64,000 nucleotides of DNA from DATARR01 sp044868005 (GCA_044868005.1 JBIOVX010000128.1:1-64000), one strand, 5' to 3'. Positions 43,640-52,535 are shown, counted from the first letter of the stretch. Numbers and translations are program-made. The notes: generated by a model from the sequence alone, not told the origin.

Positions 43640-44305
43640 TCAACCCGCGAACTGGCTCCTGGATCGTTCAATGCGCTGACGGATTTCCTCGACGATCCCT
43701 CTCAGCGCCTTTAGATCAGTCCCGCTCAGGTGCAGTTTCAACTCAGTGAGGAGCGGTTCGGGGTCCACCTGTTGGCGATGCATCAGCATGAGGATATCGG
43801 TCTCATAAAGTGCCGCATGGGTCACGTCCCCCTGCCTATACAGAGAGGGGAGGGCATAGAGCTTTAGGAGGACCAACCCCTCCGGCGTGGCGCACGGGAT
43901 CTCCCGCTCGACGAAGCGTTGGCGGGTGGCGTACCTGCGGCGCACCTCATCGAAGAGAGGGTTGCTTGTCAGCAGCAGATCGATTTGAATTCCTTCAAAG
44001 TCTGCCCGGACGGAGCTGCCATCCCGCTTGATATGGCTCAGCTCGGGCAAGCGGTGCAGGGAGGACGGGGTAAGGATGATCTGGAGGTCTTCCGAGTTAC
44101 GCCCGTCAACGTACTGCAGGTTGGCGATATCACCGACGAGCACGTACTCGACCCGCCGCTCCTCCAGCAGCGCGAAAAGGCGGCTAACCGCCTCCAGCAG
44201 AGCGCTATCGCCGACGGATACTTGCGGCTCACGGAACTTGAAGATCCTCGCGTTCAGGATGATCTTCCCGATATGGATGGGTTCGCGCGCCTGGGCCGTT
44301 TTCAT
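43640..44305 (-). CDS. Nucleotidyltransferase-like protein of the Doc module
   Basis: This encodes 221 residues. The central part resembles minimal nucleotidyltransferase (AbiEii/MNT-like) folds: LLEERRVEYVLVGDIANLQYVD followed by RNSEDLQIIL, where the classic pattern is GG-A...R-T-D-DID. The acidic residues here (E, D) are only partly conserved, so catalysis is uncertain. It follows the doc gene by 18 bases with AGAGG before its ATG, so it is likely a third member of the toxin-antitoxin operon. Confidence 0.6.
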   Translation of the reverse strand: MKTAQAREPIHIGKIILNARIFKFREPQVSVGDSALLEAVSRLFALLEERRVEYVLVGDIANLQYVDGRNSEDLQIILTPSSLHRLPELSHIKRDGSSVRADFEGIQIDLLLTSNPLFDEVRRRYATRQRFVEREIPCATPEGLVLLKLYALPSLYRQGDVTHAALYETDILMLMHRQQVDPEPLLTELKLHLSGTDLKALRGIVEEIRQRIERSRSQFAG

Positions 44306-44323
44306 GGCCGTCCTCTCGTCACA

Positions 44324-44725
44324 TCATTCTAATCCAGCGGAGAGGCTCATGTACTTACGTAGCCACTCGGCCAACTCGGGCTCAGAGCATCTCCCAGCCG
44401 CAACGGCAAGCATGGTGGAGACCACTTCGCCTTCGGGTGCTTCAAAATCCCAGCCGTTGAGGCCAAGAAAGACGACCATCGTCAAGAAGGCGACGCGTTT
44501 GTTGCCGTCGCCATAGGGATGGTTGGTGGCGAGCCCAAAGCCGTATGCTGCCGCGAGCGTGGCGAGATCGGCATCGGTCTCATAGGCCCATCGGTTCCGG
44601 GCTCTGGCGAGGGCAGATTCAAGGGCATTCTCGTCGCGGACTCCCGGCAGGCCACCGTGCTCCCGCAGTTGATCTAGATGAACGGCATCGACGACAAGGC
44701 GATCCACCCAGATGGGCTCGTCCAT
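44324..44725 (-). CDS. doc: Doc-type Fic-domain toxin
   Basis: This encodes 133 residues. The Fic motif HPYGDGNKR lies at 69-77, matching HxFx(D/E)GNxxR of death-on-curing proteins, which in phage P1 phosphorylate elongation factor Tu. The N-terminal GLPGVRDENALESALAR segment is also typical of Doc. It is complete, and lies three bases after an AbrB/MazE-type antitoxin gene. Phd is the classic partner of Doc, so an AbrB-type partner is an alternative pairing. Confidence 0.9.
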   Translation of the reverse strand: MDEPIWVDRLVVDAVHLDQLREHGGLPGVRDENALESALARARNRWAYETDADLATLAAAYGFGLATNHPYGDGNKRVAFLTMVVFLGLNGWDFEAPEGEVVSTMLAVAAGRCSEPELAEWLRKYMSLSAGLE

Positions 44726-44728
44726 CCG

Positions 44729-44956
44729 CTATTTCGCCAGCTCGCGCAAGGCGCTGCGGTATTTCTTGGCCGCCCGCGAAGCGATCTCTAGTGCCCGCTC
44801 GACGTGGGGATTGTAGGGAGCCAGCAGGATCCCGCTATCCGTTTCGATGGCGAGAACGCGATCTCCAGGTACCAGATGCAGACGCTCCGCCATATCCTTC
44901 GGGATCCTTGCGCTGACGGATTCTCCTGCTTGGCGCAGCTTCACGTCCTTGACCAT
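44729..44956 (-). CDS. AbrB/MazE-type antitoxin
   Basis: This encodes 75 residues. The swapped-hairpin DNA-binding domain is clear (KLRQAGESVSARIPKDMAER, then VPGDRVLAIETDSGILLAPY), followed by a helical tail that would bind and neutralise the Doc toxin. Such antitoxins also repress their own operon. GGGAGG precedes the ATG. It is the first gene of the module and lies next to tandem array B, which begins 40 bases upstream. Confidence 0.88.
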   Translation of the reverse strand: MVKDVKLRQAGESVSARIPKDMAERLHLVPGDRVLAIETDSGILLAPYNPHVERALEIASRAAKKYRSALRELAK

Positions 44957-44995
44957 GCAGCCTCCCAGGCTTATCGAGCGGCAGTTTCGTCCCCG

Positions 44996-45310
44996 GGATC
45001 AAATTCGCACGCCGTGGGATGACTTTCTCACGTCGCGGGAACCTTTCCCAAGTTGTGCGGAACGCTTCCCGAGGCCTGGGGACCCTTCCCCACATCTCGG
45101 GGAACGTTTCCCGAGGCCTGGGAACTCTTTCCCACGTCGTGGGGAATGTTTCCCAGGGCCTGGGGAACCTTTCCTATGGCGCAGGGAACGTTTCCCAAGG
45201 CCTAGGAACTCTTCCCCACGTCGTGGGGAACGTTTCCCAAGGCCTGGGGAACCTTTCCCAAGGCGTGGGGAACGCTTCTCACGGCATGGGATTTCTTTCG
45301 CACGCCCTGG
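44996..45310. repeat. Tandem array B: fifteen 21-bp units with core GGGAACGTTTCCC
   Basis: Fifteen consecutive units of exactly 21 bp can be laid out with no insertion or deletion, starting at 44996, 45017, 45038 and so on to 45290. The core is a near-palindrome around AACGTT (GGGAACGTTTCCC), followed by a spacer close to AAGGCCTG or ACGTCGTG. Units 45101-45184 and 45185-45268 match as blocks of four, a higher-order repeat of 84 bp. It fills the divergent gap between the antitoxin and a sulfatase-like gene. The open frames across it encode only heptapeptide echoes. Confidence 0.92.
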
Positions 45311-45439
45311 TACCGCGATCTCAAAGAGCGAGCTCTCAGTGCCAAAACGGCATCGGGAGCCCTTGGCCGGCTTGAGATCCGGCGGCCTACGGACCGTACC
45401 AGCCACTTATAATACGATTCCAGGCCCGCTGGAGACTCG

Positions 45440-46885
45440 ATGCCGCCGTTCAAGTCCTCAAAACTTTACCCTCTTTTGCTCCTATTCCTGGTCCTGGCTG
45501 CCTGCCGCGGAAGCGAGGAGACGGACGGAGCTCAGGCGCGAACGGGACTGCGCCCGCCCCGCCGCGTCTTCCTGATCACCGTCGACACCCTGCGCGCGGA
45601 CCACATGAGCCTCTACGGCTATCCGCGCGCCACCACGCCGGACCTGGAGCGGCTGGCGGCCGGCGGGGTGACCTTCGACCGCGCGATCTGCCAGTGGCCG
45701 AAGACGGGCAGCTCGTTCGCGTCCATGTTCACCGGCCTCTACCCGCACACCACGGGCCTCACCCACAAGGCGGCGGTGCGCATTCCGGAGCCGTATCTAA
45801 CGCTGCCAGAGCTGTTCCAGGAGAGCGGCTACGAGACGTTCGCCGTCATCTCGAACGCGGTCCTGGCCGCCAAGTTCGGCTGGGACGCCGGGTTCGACGA
45901 CTTCGCCCAGACCTGGGGCGGCGGCGAGTTTCCGGACGATGCCAAGGCGTTCCGGCCTCTCGCCAGCGCGCCGCGGGTGAACGCGCTCGCCGTGCCGCTG
46001 CTCCGCAAGCACGCCGGGGCGGACCGGCTCTTCGCCTGGATCCACTACTCGGACCCGCACGCGCCGTACATGCTGCCCGGGAGCACGCCGAACCCATTCT
46101 TCGGAGACGCCGTCTTCCGCGGCCCCGGAGACCGGCCGCTGCCGCCGCGCGTCACCCGGGAGTACACCCTCGAAGGACGCACCGATCTCAAGTACTACGT
46201 GGCGCAATACGACGCCAACGTGCTGGTGGCCGATCAATACATCCACAAGCTGCTGGAGGAGATGCGCTCGCTCGGCCTGCTGGAGGAGAGCCTCGTCATC
46301 GTCGCGGCGGATCACGGCGAGAGCCTCGGCGAGCACAACTCCTGGTTCGAGCACGGCCCGCTGCCCTACAACACCACGGCCCACGTGCCGCTCGTCTTCG
46401 TCATGAACGGCCTGCCGGCGGGGCGCCGCGTGGACCGGCCGGTGGAGCTAGTGGACCTCTATCCGACGCTGCGCGAGCTGATTGCGCCGGAGCAGGACGT
46501 TCCCGGTCTCGAGGGCCACAGCCTTTGGCCCCTGCTGCGAGACGGCGAGCCGCAGCAGGCGGCCGTCTTTCGTCAGGCCTTTTCCGGGGCCGGCCGGCGG
46601 CCGAACCTCTACAGCAGCGTGCAGGAGTCCACCTGGAAGCTGGTCTTCAACTCGGGAGGCAAGCGCCTCCGCGCCGTTGCCTCGGCCACCGGCGGCTTCG
46701 AGCTCTACGATCTCAGTCAGGATCCCCTGGAATCGCGCAATCTGGCCGCCGCGAAGCCGGAGGAGGTACGCCGGCTGCGACGCTCTCTCGTCGCCTGGAT
46801 GCGGCAGGCGCGTGCGATGGGGGATGAAGAGGAAGGAGACCCCGAGACCGAGCGGGCGTTGCGGGCGCTGGGATACGTGAACTAG
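45440..46885 (+). CDS. Sulfatase-fold lipoprotein without the formylglycine cysteine motif
   Basis: This encodes 481 residues. A lipobox (FLVLAAC, Cys 22) anchors the protein in a membrane. The alkaline-phosphatase/sulfatase fold is clear from VFLITVDTLRADHMSLYGYPR, then FAWIHYSDPHAPY and VIVAADHGESLGEHN. At the catalytic site, where sulfatases have C-x-P-S-R, it reads CQWPKTGSS, so the usual modified Cys is not in register. It ends in ALRALGYVN, typical of this group. TATAAT (45408-45413) and GGAG precede it. It may be a phosphotransferase or an unusual esterase. Confidence 0.8.
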   Translation: MPPFKSSKLYPLLLLFLVLAACRGSEETDGAQARTGLRPPRRVFLITVDTLRADHMSLYGYPRATTPDLERLAAGGVTFDRAICQWPKTGSSFASMFTGLYPHTTGLTHKAAVRIPEPYLTLPELFQESGYETFAVISNAVLAAKFGWDAGFDDFAQTWGGGEFPDDAKAFRPLASAPRVNALAVPLLRKHAGADRLFAWIHYSDPHAPYMLPGSTPNPFFGDAVFRGPGDRPLPPRVTREYTLEGRTDLKYYVAQYDANVLVADQYIHKLLEEMRSLGLLEESLVIVAADHGESLGEHNSWFEHGPLPYNTTAHVPLVFVMNGLPAGRRVDRPVELVDLYPTLRELIAPEQDVPGLEGHSLWPLLRDGEPQQAAVFRQAFSGAGRRPNLYSSVQESTWKLVFNSGGKRLRAVASATGGFELYDLSQDPLESRNLAAAKPEEVRRLRRSLVAWMRQARAMGDEEEGDPETERALRALGYVN

Positions 46886-48048
46886 GTCGCCGTCCGCCCG
46901 AAGTTCGACGCCAGCACCGCCAGATCCAGGCCGTCCACGGCGCCGTCGGCGTTGAAATCGGCGGCCTCGTCCCAGTTCAGGTCGCCTCGCCGCGAGCCGA
47001 AGTGACGTCCGAAATTCACCAGATCCGTGCCGTCCACCCGGTTGTCGGCGTTCAGATCGCCCTGGAGCTGTCCCGCTCCGCGAATGGTGAAATGGGCGAT
47101 CTCGCGGTCGATGGAGTTGGCGGGCACGGCGAGATCGCGGGAGCGCAGGCCGACGCGCACGGTGCCGCTGAGGGGCGTCGGCGACTGATACGTCAGGTGT
47201 GCGTGTCCTGTGCCTCCTGTCGGCACCACCGAGACCGGCTGACCATTGACCAGCAGGAAGGTGTTCGCGAGATCGATGCCCGCGCCGAAATCCCAGAAAT
47301 CCACGTCGATGGCCGTGCTCGCCGACACGTTGCGCGAGCCGGTGGCGGGCCGGACGATGCCGGGAACAGGCGACACCCGATCGATCTGCTGGATGACGTT
47401 GAAGAAGACGTTGGCCAGGATGTCGTAACCGGCGGCGTTGGGGTGGCCGACGGGGTCCGGCCGTATGGTGCTGTAGAAGCCGGCGAAGAGGTTGGGCGTG
47501 TTGCGGAAGATCTCGTTGGGATCGGCCAACCGGCGCGAACGGACGCCGGCGACGTTGCGGAGGCGCCCATTGAGCTCGTCGGTGAGCAGATTGTCCGAAT
47601 CCTTGGGAGCTTCCGGATACCGGGGGATCACCGTCGCATGGATCACGCTGAGATTCTTCGCCTCGGCCCGCCGAGCCATTTCGTCGAGGGCGTTGATCGT
47701 GGTCTCGACCGAGATATCCCGCGTAATATCGTTCGTTCCTTCCATCACGATGAGCACGTCGCCCGGCGATCCCTGCGCGAGGACCTCGTCGATTCGCTCA
47801 AGACCTACCGGGGATTGCTCGCCCCCTTTACCCGCATTCACCACCGTGGCGCTCACGCCGGCCTGCTGGAGGAGCACCTGTAGGCGCGGCGGATAACCCT
47901 TCTGCGCCCGCGCGGGATCATCGGTGGTTCCCTCCGTGATGCTGTCGCCGAAGCAGAGGAATTTCCGCGGCGCCGTCTGTGCGGCGGCGAGCGTGGGGAC
48001 CAGCCCCAGCACGAGAAGGGCGGCGGCGGAGCGGTGGCGGAGTTTCAC
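46882..48048 (-). CDS. Secreted SGNH/GDSL hydrolase with C-terminal dockerin-like repeats
   Basis: This encodes 388 residues. A signal peptide (ALLVLGLVPTLAAAQ) is followed by an SGNH hydrolase: CFGDSITEG holds the Ser block, GKGGEQS the Gly block, EGTNDIT the Asn block, and DPVGHPNAAGYD the Asp/His block. A beta domain follows, then two EF-hand-like dockerin units (GDLNADNRVDGTDLVNF and ADFNADGAVDGLDLAVL). It likely deacetylates polysaccharides. The GTG start at 48048 overlaps the stop of the upstream gene as GTGA. Its stop codon shares the CTAG with the convergent sulfatase gene. Confidence 0.85.
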   Translation of the reverse strand: MKLRHRSAAALLVLGLVPTLAAAQTAPRKFLCFGDSITEGTTDDPARAQKGYPPRLQVLLQQAGVSATVVNAGKGGEQSPVGLERIDEVLAQGSPGDVLIVMEGTNDITRDISVETTINALDEMARRAEAKNLSVIHATVIPRYPEAPKDSDNLLTDELNGRLRNVAGVRSRRLADPNEIFRNTPNLFAGFYSTIRPDPVGHPNAAGYDILANVFFNVIQQIDRVSPVPGIVRPATGSRNVSASTAIDVDFWDFGAGIDLANTFLLVNGQPVSVVPTGGTGHAHLTYQSPTPLSGTVRVGLRSRDLAVPANSIDREIAHFTIRGAGQLQGDLNADNRVDGTDLVNFGRHFGSRRGDLNWDEAADFNADGAVDGLDLAVLASNFGRTAT

Positions 48049-49127
48049 GGAACCTTTTCCAGCCGCGCCGACGCTGCGTCCTCCCGGCCGGGCCAGCGCA
48101 TGCGGACCTCGTCGTCTGCGAAGGAGAGGACGGGCCGGTCCAGCGGCGAGGAGATCTTCACCTTGGCCCGCGTCCTCCCAGCCGGATCGAGATCGAGGAC
48201 GGACCAGGCGCGGGGATAGGCGTCCATGTAGAGCAGGCGGGGATGGTCGGGCTCGCCCAGGAACACGGGGAAGAGCGAGCCGGAGGGACCGGCGGCGCGC
48301 TCGCCGCTCCATTCGCCATGCTCGAAACGCGCGAGGCGGAGTTGATAGCCGTGCCCGTCGTAGCGGCTCCAGGCGAGGAGCGCGCCGCCGCCCGCGGTGG
48401 CAGTGACGGCCGGGACGATGTCCGGCACCCGGTTGCGCTCGGAGACACGGCTCACGGGGAGCCAGGTGCCGCCCACGCGCCGGCTCCACACGATCTCGTC
48501 GGCGGTGCCGTCGAAGGCGCTCCAGGCGAGGAGCCAGGAGCCGTCGTCGAGCACGGCGCCGGAGAGCGCGAGCTGGCTGCCGGGGCCGGGGTGGGAAACC
48601 TGCTGAGTGGCTTGCCAGCGCTGGCCGGTCCAGGCGGCGGAGCGCACGGAGAGGGAGGTGATGCCGTCCCCTTCGAGCCAGGCGACGCCCGCGAGGCGGC
48701 CGCCGTCCACCAGGAGCACCGGTCCACGGCGGAGCGCCCCCGCCTCTCCAGCGGGCTCGGCGAACGGCCGCGCTCCCTTGTCGTCCCCCCGGAGAAGGAA
48801 CAGCCGCTGGCCGCCGTTCGCCGGATCCGGGTAGGTCCCGGCGGCCATCCAGCCTTCGTCGAGAGCGGCGAAGGAATACACCGTGGCGCGCTCCGGCAGG
48901 GGCACGCTCAGGCTCCGGCCGTCCGGCAATTCCAGGCGGGCCGAGCTCTCGAGGGGGATCAGCGCCAGCGTCTCGCCGTTTCGCGATGCCTGGAGAGGCT
49001 CACCCTGGGCGAAAGCGGCCGCAGCTCCGTAGACGGAGAAGAGGCATACGACTACCCACAGCGGGCGAATTGGCGGTCCGCACACGTGGGGTATCCTACC
49101 GCAGATCCGAGCATGGGGCGGCAACAT
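48045..49127 (-). CDS. Secreted beta-propeller-like protein, unknown function
   Basis: This encodes 360 residues. The hydrophobic segment LWVVVCLFSVYGAAAAFAQ near the N-terminus is a signal peptide, so the first 20 residues are probably a long n-region or the real start is internal. The body has repeated strands with a WL-AWS pattern (WLLAWSAFDGTADEIVW, GALLAWSRYDGHGYQLRLA), as in sialidase- or WD-like propellers, but no catalytic motif is visible. It is co-translated with the SGNH hydrolase. Its start region overlaps that of the divergent sulfatase-like gene. Confidence 0.62.
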   Translation of the reverse strand: MLPPHARICGRIPHVCGPPIRPLWVVVCLFSVYGAAAAFAQGEPLQASRNGETLALIPLESSARLELPDGRSLSVPLPERATVYSFAALDEGWMAAGTYPDPANGGQRLFLLRGDDKGARPFAEPAGEAGALRRGPVLLVDGGRLAGVAWLEGDGITSLSVRSAAWTGQRWQATQQVSHPGPGSQLALSGAVLDDGSWLLAWSAFDGTADEIVWSRRVGGTWLPVSRVSERNRVPDIVPAVTATAGGGALLAWSRYDGHGYQLRLARFEHGEWSGERAAGPSGSLFPVFLGEPDHPRLLYMDAYPRAWSVLDLDPAGRTRAKVKISSPLDRPVLSFADDEVRMRWPGREDAASARLEKVP

Positions 49128-50636
49128 AAGGCCGTCCTAAAAGACATCATCGTGTTTCAAAGCCCTTTCCGCCGCCTGTCGCTCCTCGCCGCGCTCTTCT
49201 TTTGCGCGTTCGCCCTGGCTTGCCGCCGTCCGGAGCCGCCGCCGGTCCATCGTGGGCCCATCGTGCTCATCACCATCGACGCCCTGCGGGCCGACGTGGT
49301 GGGCGCCTTGGGCGGTCCGCCAAAGATCATGCCCGAGCTCTCCGCTCTGGCGCGGCAAGCCGACTGGGCCGGCCGCGCCGTCTCGCCTTCGAGCTGGACC
49401 GTGCCTTCGATGGCCGCCATCTTCACCGGCTTTCAACCCTGGCGGGCGCGGAGCTGGGCCAATGACCGGGCCGTGCTCGACGCGCGGTTCGTCACCCTGC
49501 CGGAAGCGCTGAAGGTGGCCGGCTACAGCACCACCGCCTTCCGCTCGAACCATTGGCTGCAGGCCGAGTACGGCTATGCGCAGGGGTTCGACGCGTTCCG
49601 CTACCTGCGCGAGGGCCGGCGGGCGGAGCGTCACCTGGCAGGCCTCAAGGGCGGGGCCGATTTCGTGTGGATTCACATCCTGCCCCCTCATGCCCCCTAC
49701 GTCCGCCGCGATCCGCTCCTCGATCGGCTCGACGAGATCCCGCCGGACCTGCCGCGGCAGGTCCGGCCTCTCGAGCTCGAGCCGTACTACGACCCGGCGG
49801 TGGACCTGCCGCCGGAGAAGGAGCGGGTCTTCCGGGCGCTGTATGAGCTCAACGCCGCCTGGGCCGACCATCTGCTCGGCCTCTTTCTCGCGGCGCTCCG
49901 CAAGAGCGGCCAGTGGGAGAAGACCCTCCTCGTCGTCACCTCCGATCACGGCGAGGAGTTCGGCGAGCACGGGCAGATCGCTCACGGCGGCAATCTCGGT
50001 CACGTGCTCGTCGAGGTACCGCTCGTCATCAAGCTGCCGGCGGGCTTCGGGCGCAAGCTGGCCATCGAGCCCGGCCGCCGCATCGCCAACGTGCGCGTGA
50101 CCCCGACGCTGATCGAGGCGGCGGGAGGCAAGCCGGAGCCGGGAGCGGCGCCCAGCTTCTTCGAGCGCTTCGAGAAAGGAGCTCTTTCCGAGCTCTATCT
50201 CGGCAACGGCGTCAATCGCTTCTCCCTCGTCAACGGCGATCTCCAACTCCTGTGGGAAAGCCGGTTCGCCGCTGCGGAGCCGGAGTACTTCCGGGCGCGT
50301 TACGAGGGGCTCGGCGGCAAGCCCAAGCCCCCGCTCACCGAGCCGGCCCAGGCCATCTTCGGCCGCCTGGAGCGTGAGTTCGCGTCCGTCCTTCCCCTCA
50401 CCGGAACGCGGGGTACGCCGCCGCAGATGTCGCTGTGGCGCTGGACGCCCAAGGGCACCCTGCGGATCGACGATCCCGGCCAGGTTCAGCGCATGGCCCG
50501 CCAGCTCAGGAACGCCTGGCTGGCCGCCAACGGCTCCGAGGTGGCCCCAGGTCGTTCGGTAGGCCGGCAGCCGCATCTCACGCCCGAGGAGAAAGAGGAG
50601 CTGAAAGCTCTAGGGTACATCGCCGGCGGGAACTGA
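49113..50636 (+). CDS. Sulfatase-fold lipoprotein with Thr at the catalytic position
   Basis: This encodes 507 residues. A lipobox FALAC follows a hydrophobic stretch, so the protein is lipid-anchored. The fold is shown by VLITIDALRADVVGALGG, FVWIHILPPHAPY and LVVTSDHGEEFGEHG. The catalytic strip reads SSWTVPSMAAIFTG, that is T-x-P-S, where type I sulfatases have C-x-P-S-R. A Thr here is characteristic of phosphotransferase-like members of the superfamily. It ends ELKALGYIAGG. A TATCCT box at 49092-49097 precedes the ATG; a GTG at 49152 would give a shorter, more usual signal peptide. Confidence 0.8.
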   Translation: MGRQHKAVLKDIIVFQSPFRRLSLLAALFFCAFALACRRPEPPPVHRGPIVLITIDALRADVVGALGGPPKIMPELSALARQADWAGRAVSPSSWTVPSMAAIFTGFQPWRARSWANDRAVLDARFVTLPEALKVAGYSTTAFRSNHWLQAEYGYAQGFDAFRYLREGRRAERHLAGLKGGADFVWIHILPPHAPYVRRDPLLDRLDEIPPDLPRQVRPLELEPYYDPAVDLPPEKERVFRALYELNAAWADHLLGLFLAALRKSGQWEKTLLVVTSDHGEEFGEHGQIAHGGNLGHVLVEVPLVIKLPAGFGRKLAIEPGRRIANVRVTPTLIEAAGGKPEPGAAPSFFERFEKGALSELYLGNGVNRFSLVNGDLQLLWESRFAAAEPEYFRARYEGLGGKPKPPLTEPAQAIFGRLEREFASVLPLTGTRGTPPQMSLWRWTPKGTLRIDDPGQVQRMARQLRNAWLAANGSEVAPGRSVGRQPHLTPEEKEELKALGYIAGGN

Positions 50637-52535
50637 GGGCCGCCACCGATAGATCTCCAATCCGAAGCCCCTGGGGCGGTCCGTGGGCCGGGAGGGAATG
50701 CGCACCCGGGCCTCATCGCCGCGGAGCTGGAACCGCGGGCTGACGTGGACGTAGCGGCTCAGCTTGCGGCCGGAGTAGGAGAGCGGTATCTGCCGGTTGC
50801 CGGGATCGAGCCACAACTGGATCCACTTGCGGTTCACCGACTCGCGAGGGACCCACAACAGCAGGGAGACCGTTTCGCCCGGCCGCACGAATCCCTCGGG
50901 CAGCTTGCCGACCAGGTAGGGAGCGCCGTCCGGCCGGCGGACGTGTTGCGCCAGCGGTTCGCCGTTCAACGTCCAGAGATGTCGCAACAGGACCACGGGC
51001 TCGCCGCGGCGCTCGAACGCCCGGCTGCGCACCACTTGCACCTGGCTCTCCGGCAGGCGGGCGACGCGGCCGCGGTAGAGCTCGGCCTCGGGCCCGGCGA
51101 GCCGGCTGCCGGCAAAGATCTCGACGTCGGTTCTGTCCAGAAAGCGGGGATCGGCAGTGGATAGACGGTCCACCCGGCTCACCAGCGGCCGGCGCATCTT
51201 GCCTTCGAAGTCGAAGCTGCCCAGCGCCTTTTCGTAGACGATGTGGCGGAGGCCGAGCGGCTCCAGAGTCGAGAGCAGGGAACGGTTCGCCACGGCGAAG
51301 TTGGTGGGCACGACGCGCTGGTAGACGACGGTTCCCTGCTGCGCGACGAGCACGGCGACGACGGCGAGCCAGATGGGAGCCGCGACGGGCCACTCCGCGA
51401 GCCAGGGAACGCGGCGGGCCAGCGCGCGCCAGAGCTCGACCATGGCCCAGGCGGCGGCGAGCGATGAAGCGGGCACGGCCGGCAGATAGTTCTGGCCGCG
51501 GAAGAGGGTCGTGCCCAGCGCGTGCAGCAGGGAGTAACCGATCAGCAGGCCGAGCACCAGCAGGAAGCCGAGCCGCCGCTCCGGCGGCTCCTGCGCAGAC
51601 GGCCGAGCGAGCCTCCAGAGCATGCCTACGACGCCGAGGGCTACGAACACGGCGATGACGGGGCCGTGGTGCTCGATGAGGAATTCGATCTGGCGCGCAA
51701 AAACCACCCAGTGGTTGCTCTTCTCTTCGACGCCTTTCGCCGCATAACCCTGGACCAGCCGGGGAATGAACCGGAAGACCGCGCGCAGGAAGGGATTGAG
51801 GGCCACGAAAGCGGCGACCGACGTCAGGCCGGCGAGAAGGAGCCAGCGCCACTGCCGCGCCTCGCGCCGGCCGTTGACCAGCACGGCGGTGGTGATCGGC
51901 AGGGCCGCGGCGATCCCCGTATATTTCGTCGACACGGCGAGGCCGACGCCGAGCCCGACGGCGAGAAAGCGGACGAGGCTCGGCCGCAGAGCGGCGCCGA
52001 GCGTCCAGTAGAACGTCAGCGTCACGAGGAGGACCACGAGGATGTCCGGCTTGAGCTCGACCGAGGCCAGGAGGTGGCGCGGGAACGCCGCCAGGATGGC
52101 CGCCGCGAGCAGGCCCGTCTCCGGCGAGTCGATGCGCCGGCCGATGAGGAAGAGCAGGAAGAGGCCCAGCACGCCGTAGAAGACGTTTACCATGCGGCAG
52201 AGCCAGTACGCGGTCGCCGAGTAGCCGCCGCCGGCCTTGCCGTAGATGGAAAACGGTGGATAGTGGGTGACCCGGTAGAGCGACTGGCTCGCCGCCAGCA
52301 CCGCCGTCTGCGGCAGGTACGAGAGGCTGAGGTAATACGTGTGCCGCGGCCGGAAATCGCCGTGCTTCAGGATGGCCGAGATATTCATGAAGCCGAAGCG
52401 ATCGTCGACGTAGCGCCTCGAGCTCAGGCCCTGGCTGGCGTCCCACGTCCGCAGGGCGAAGCTGGCGGCCAGCAACGCCGCGAGGGCGATACCAATCCAG
52501 CGCTTCGGCTCGGCGGGGGCGTCGGGGTGGAGCAT
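50610..52535 (-). CDS. GT-C membrane glycosyltransferase (ArnT/PMT-like)
   Basis: This encodes 641 residues from the ATG at 52535. About ten membrane spans in the first 420 residues are followed by a soluble beta-rich C-terminal domain of about 190. The first periplasmic loop carries YVDDRFGFMNISAIL, with an acidic pair in the position of the catalytic Asp of GT39/GT83 enzymes. It would transfer a sugar from a polyprenyl-phosphate donor in the periplasm. Acceptor unknown. Its end overlaps the convergent sulfatase-like gene by 27 bases. An earlier start at 52613 is possible. Confidence 0.75.
   Translation of the reverse strand: MLHPDAPAEPKRWIGIALAALLAASFALRTWDASQGLSSRRYVDDRFGFMNISAILKHGDFRPRHTYYLSLSYLPQTAVLAASQSLYRVTHYPPFSIYGKAGGGYSATAYWLCRMVNVFYGVLGLFLLFLIGRRIDSPETGLLAAAILAAFPRHLLASVELKPDILVVLLVTLTFYWTLGAALRPSLVRFLAVGLGVGLAVSTKYTGIAAALPITTAVLVNGRREARQWRWLLLAGLTSVAAFVALNPFLRAVFRFIPRLVQGYAAKGVEEKSNHWVVFARQIEFLIEHHGPVIAVFVALGVVGMLWRLARPSAQEPPERRLGFLLVLGLLIGYSLLHALGTTLFRGQNYLPAVPASSLAAAWAMVELWRALARRVPWLAEWPVAAPIWLAVVAVLVAQQGTVVYQRVVPTNFAVANRSLLSTLEPLGLRHIVYEKALGSFDFEGKMRRPLVSRVDRLSTADPRFLDRTDVEIFAGSRLAGPEAELYRGRVARLPESQVQVVRSRAFERRGEPVVLLRHLWTLNGEPLAQHVRRPDGAPYLVGKLPEGFVRPGETVSLLLWVPRESVNRKWIQLWLDPGNRQIPLSYSGRKLSRYVHVSPRFQLRGDEARVRIPSRPTDRPRGFGLEIYRWRPSVPAGDVP

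Noticed and set aside
35183..45310. CRISPR array
   Set aside because: Units are contiguous 21-mers that diverge throughout; there are no constant repeats alternating with unique spacers and no cas genes.
45019..45375. Open frames with heptapeptide repeats across tandem array B
   Set aside because: All frames on both strands stay open because the unit is 21 bp; the peptides merely echo the DNA repeat and no ribosome site or flanking domain supports a gene.
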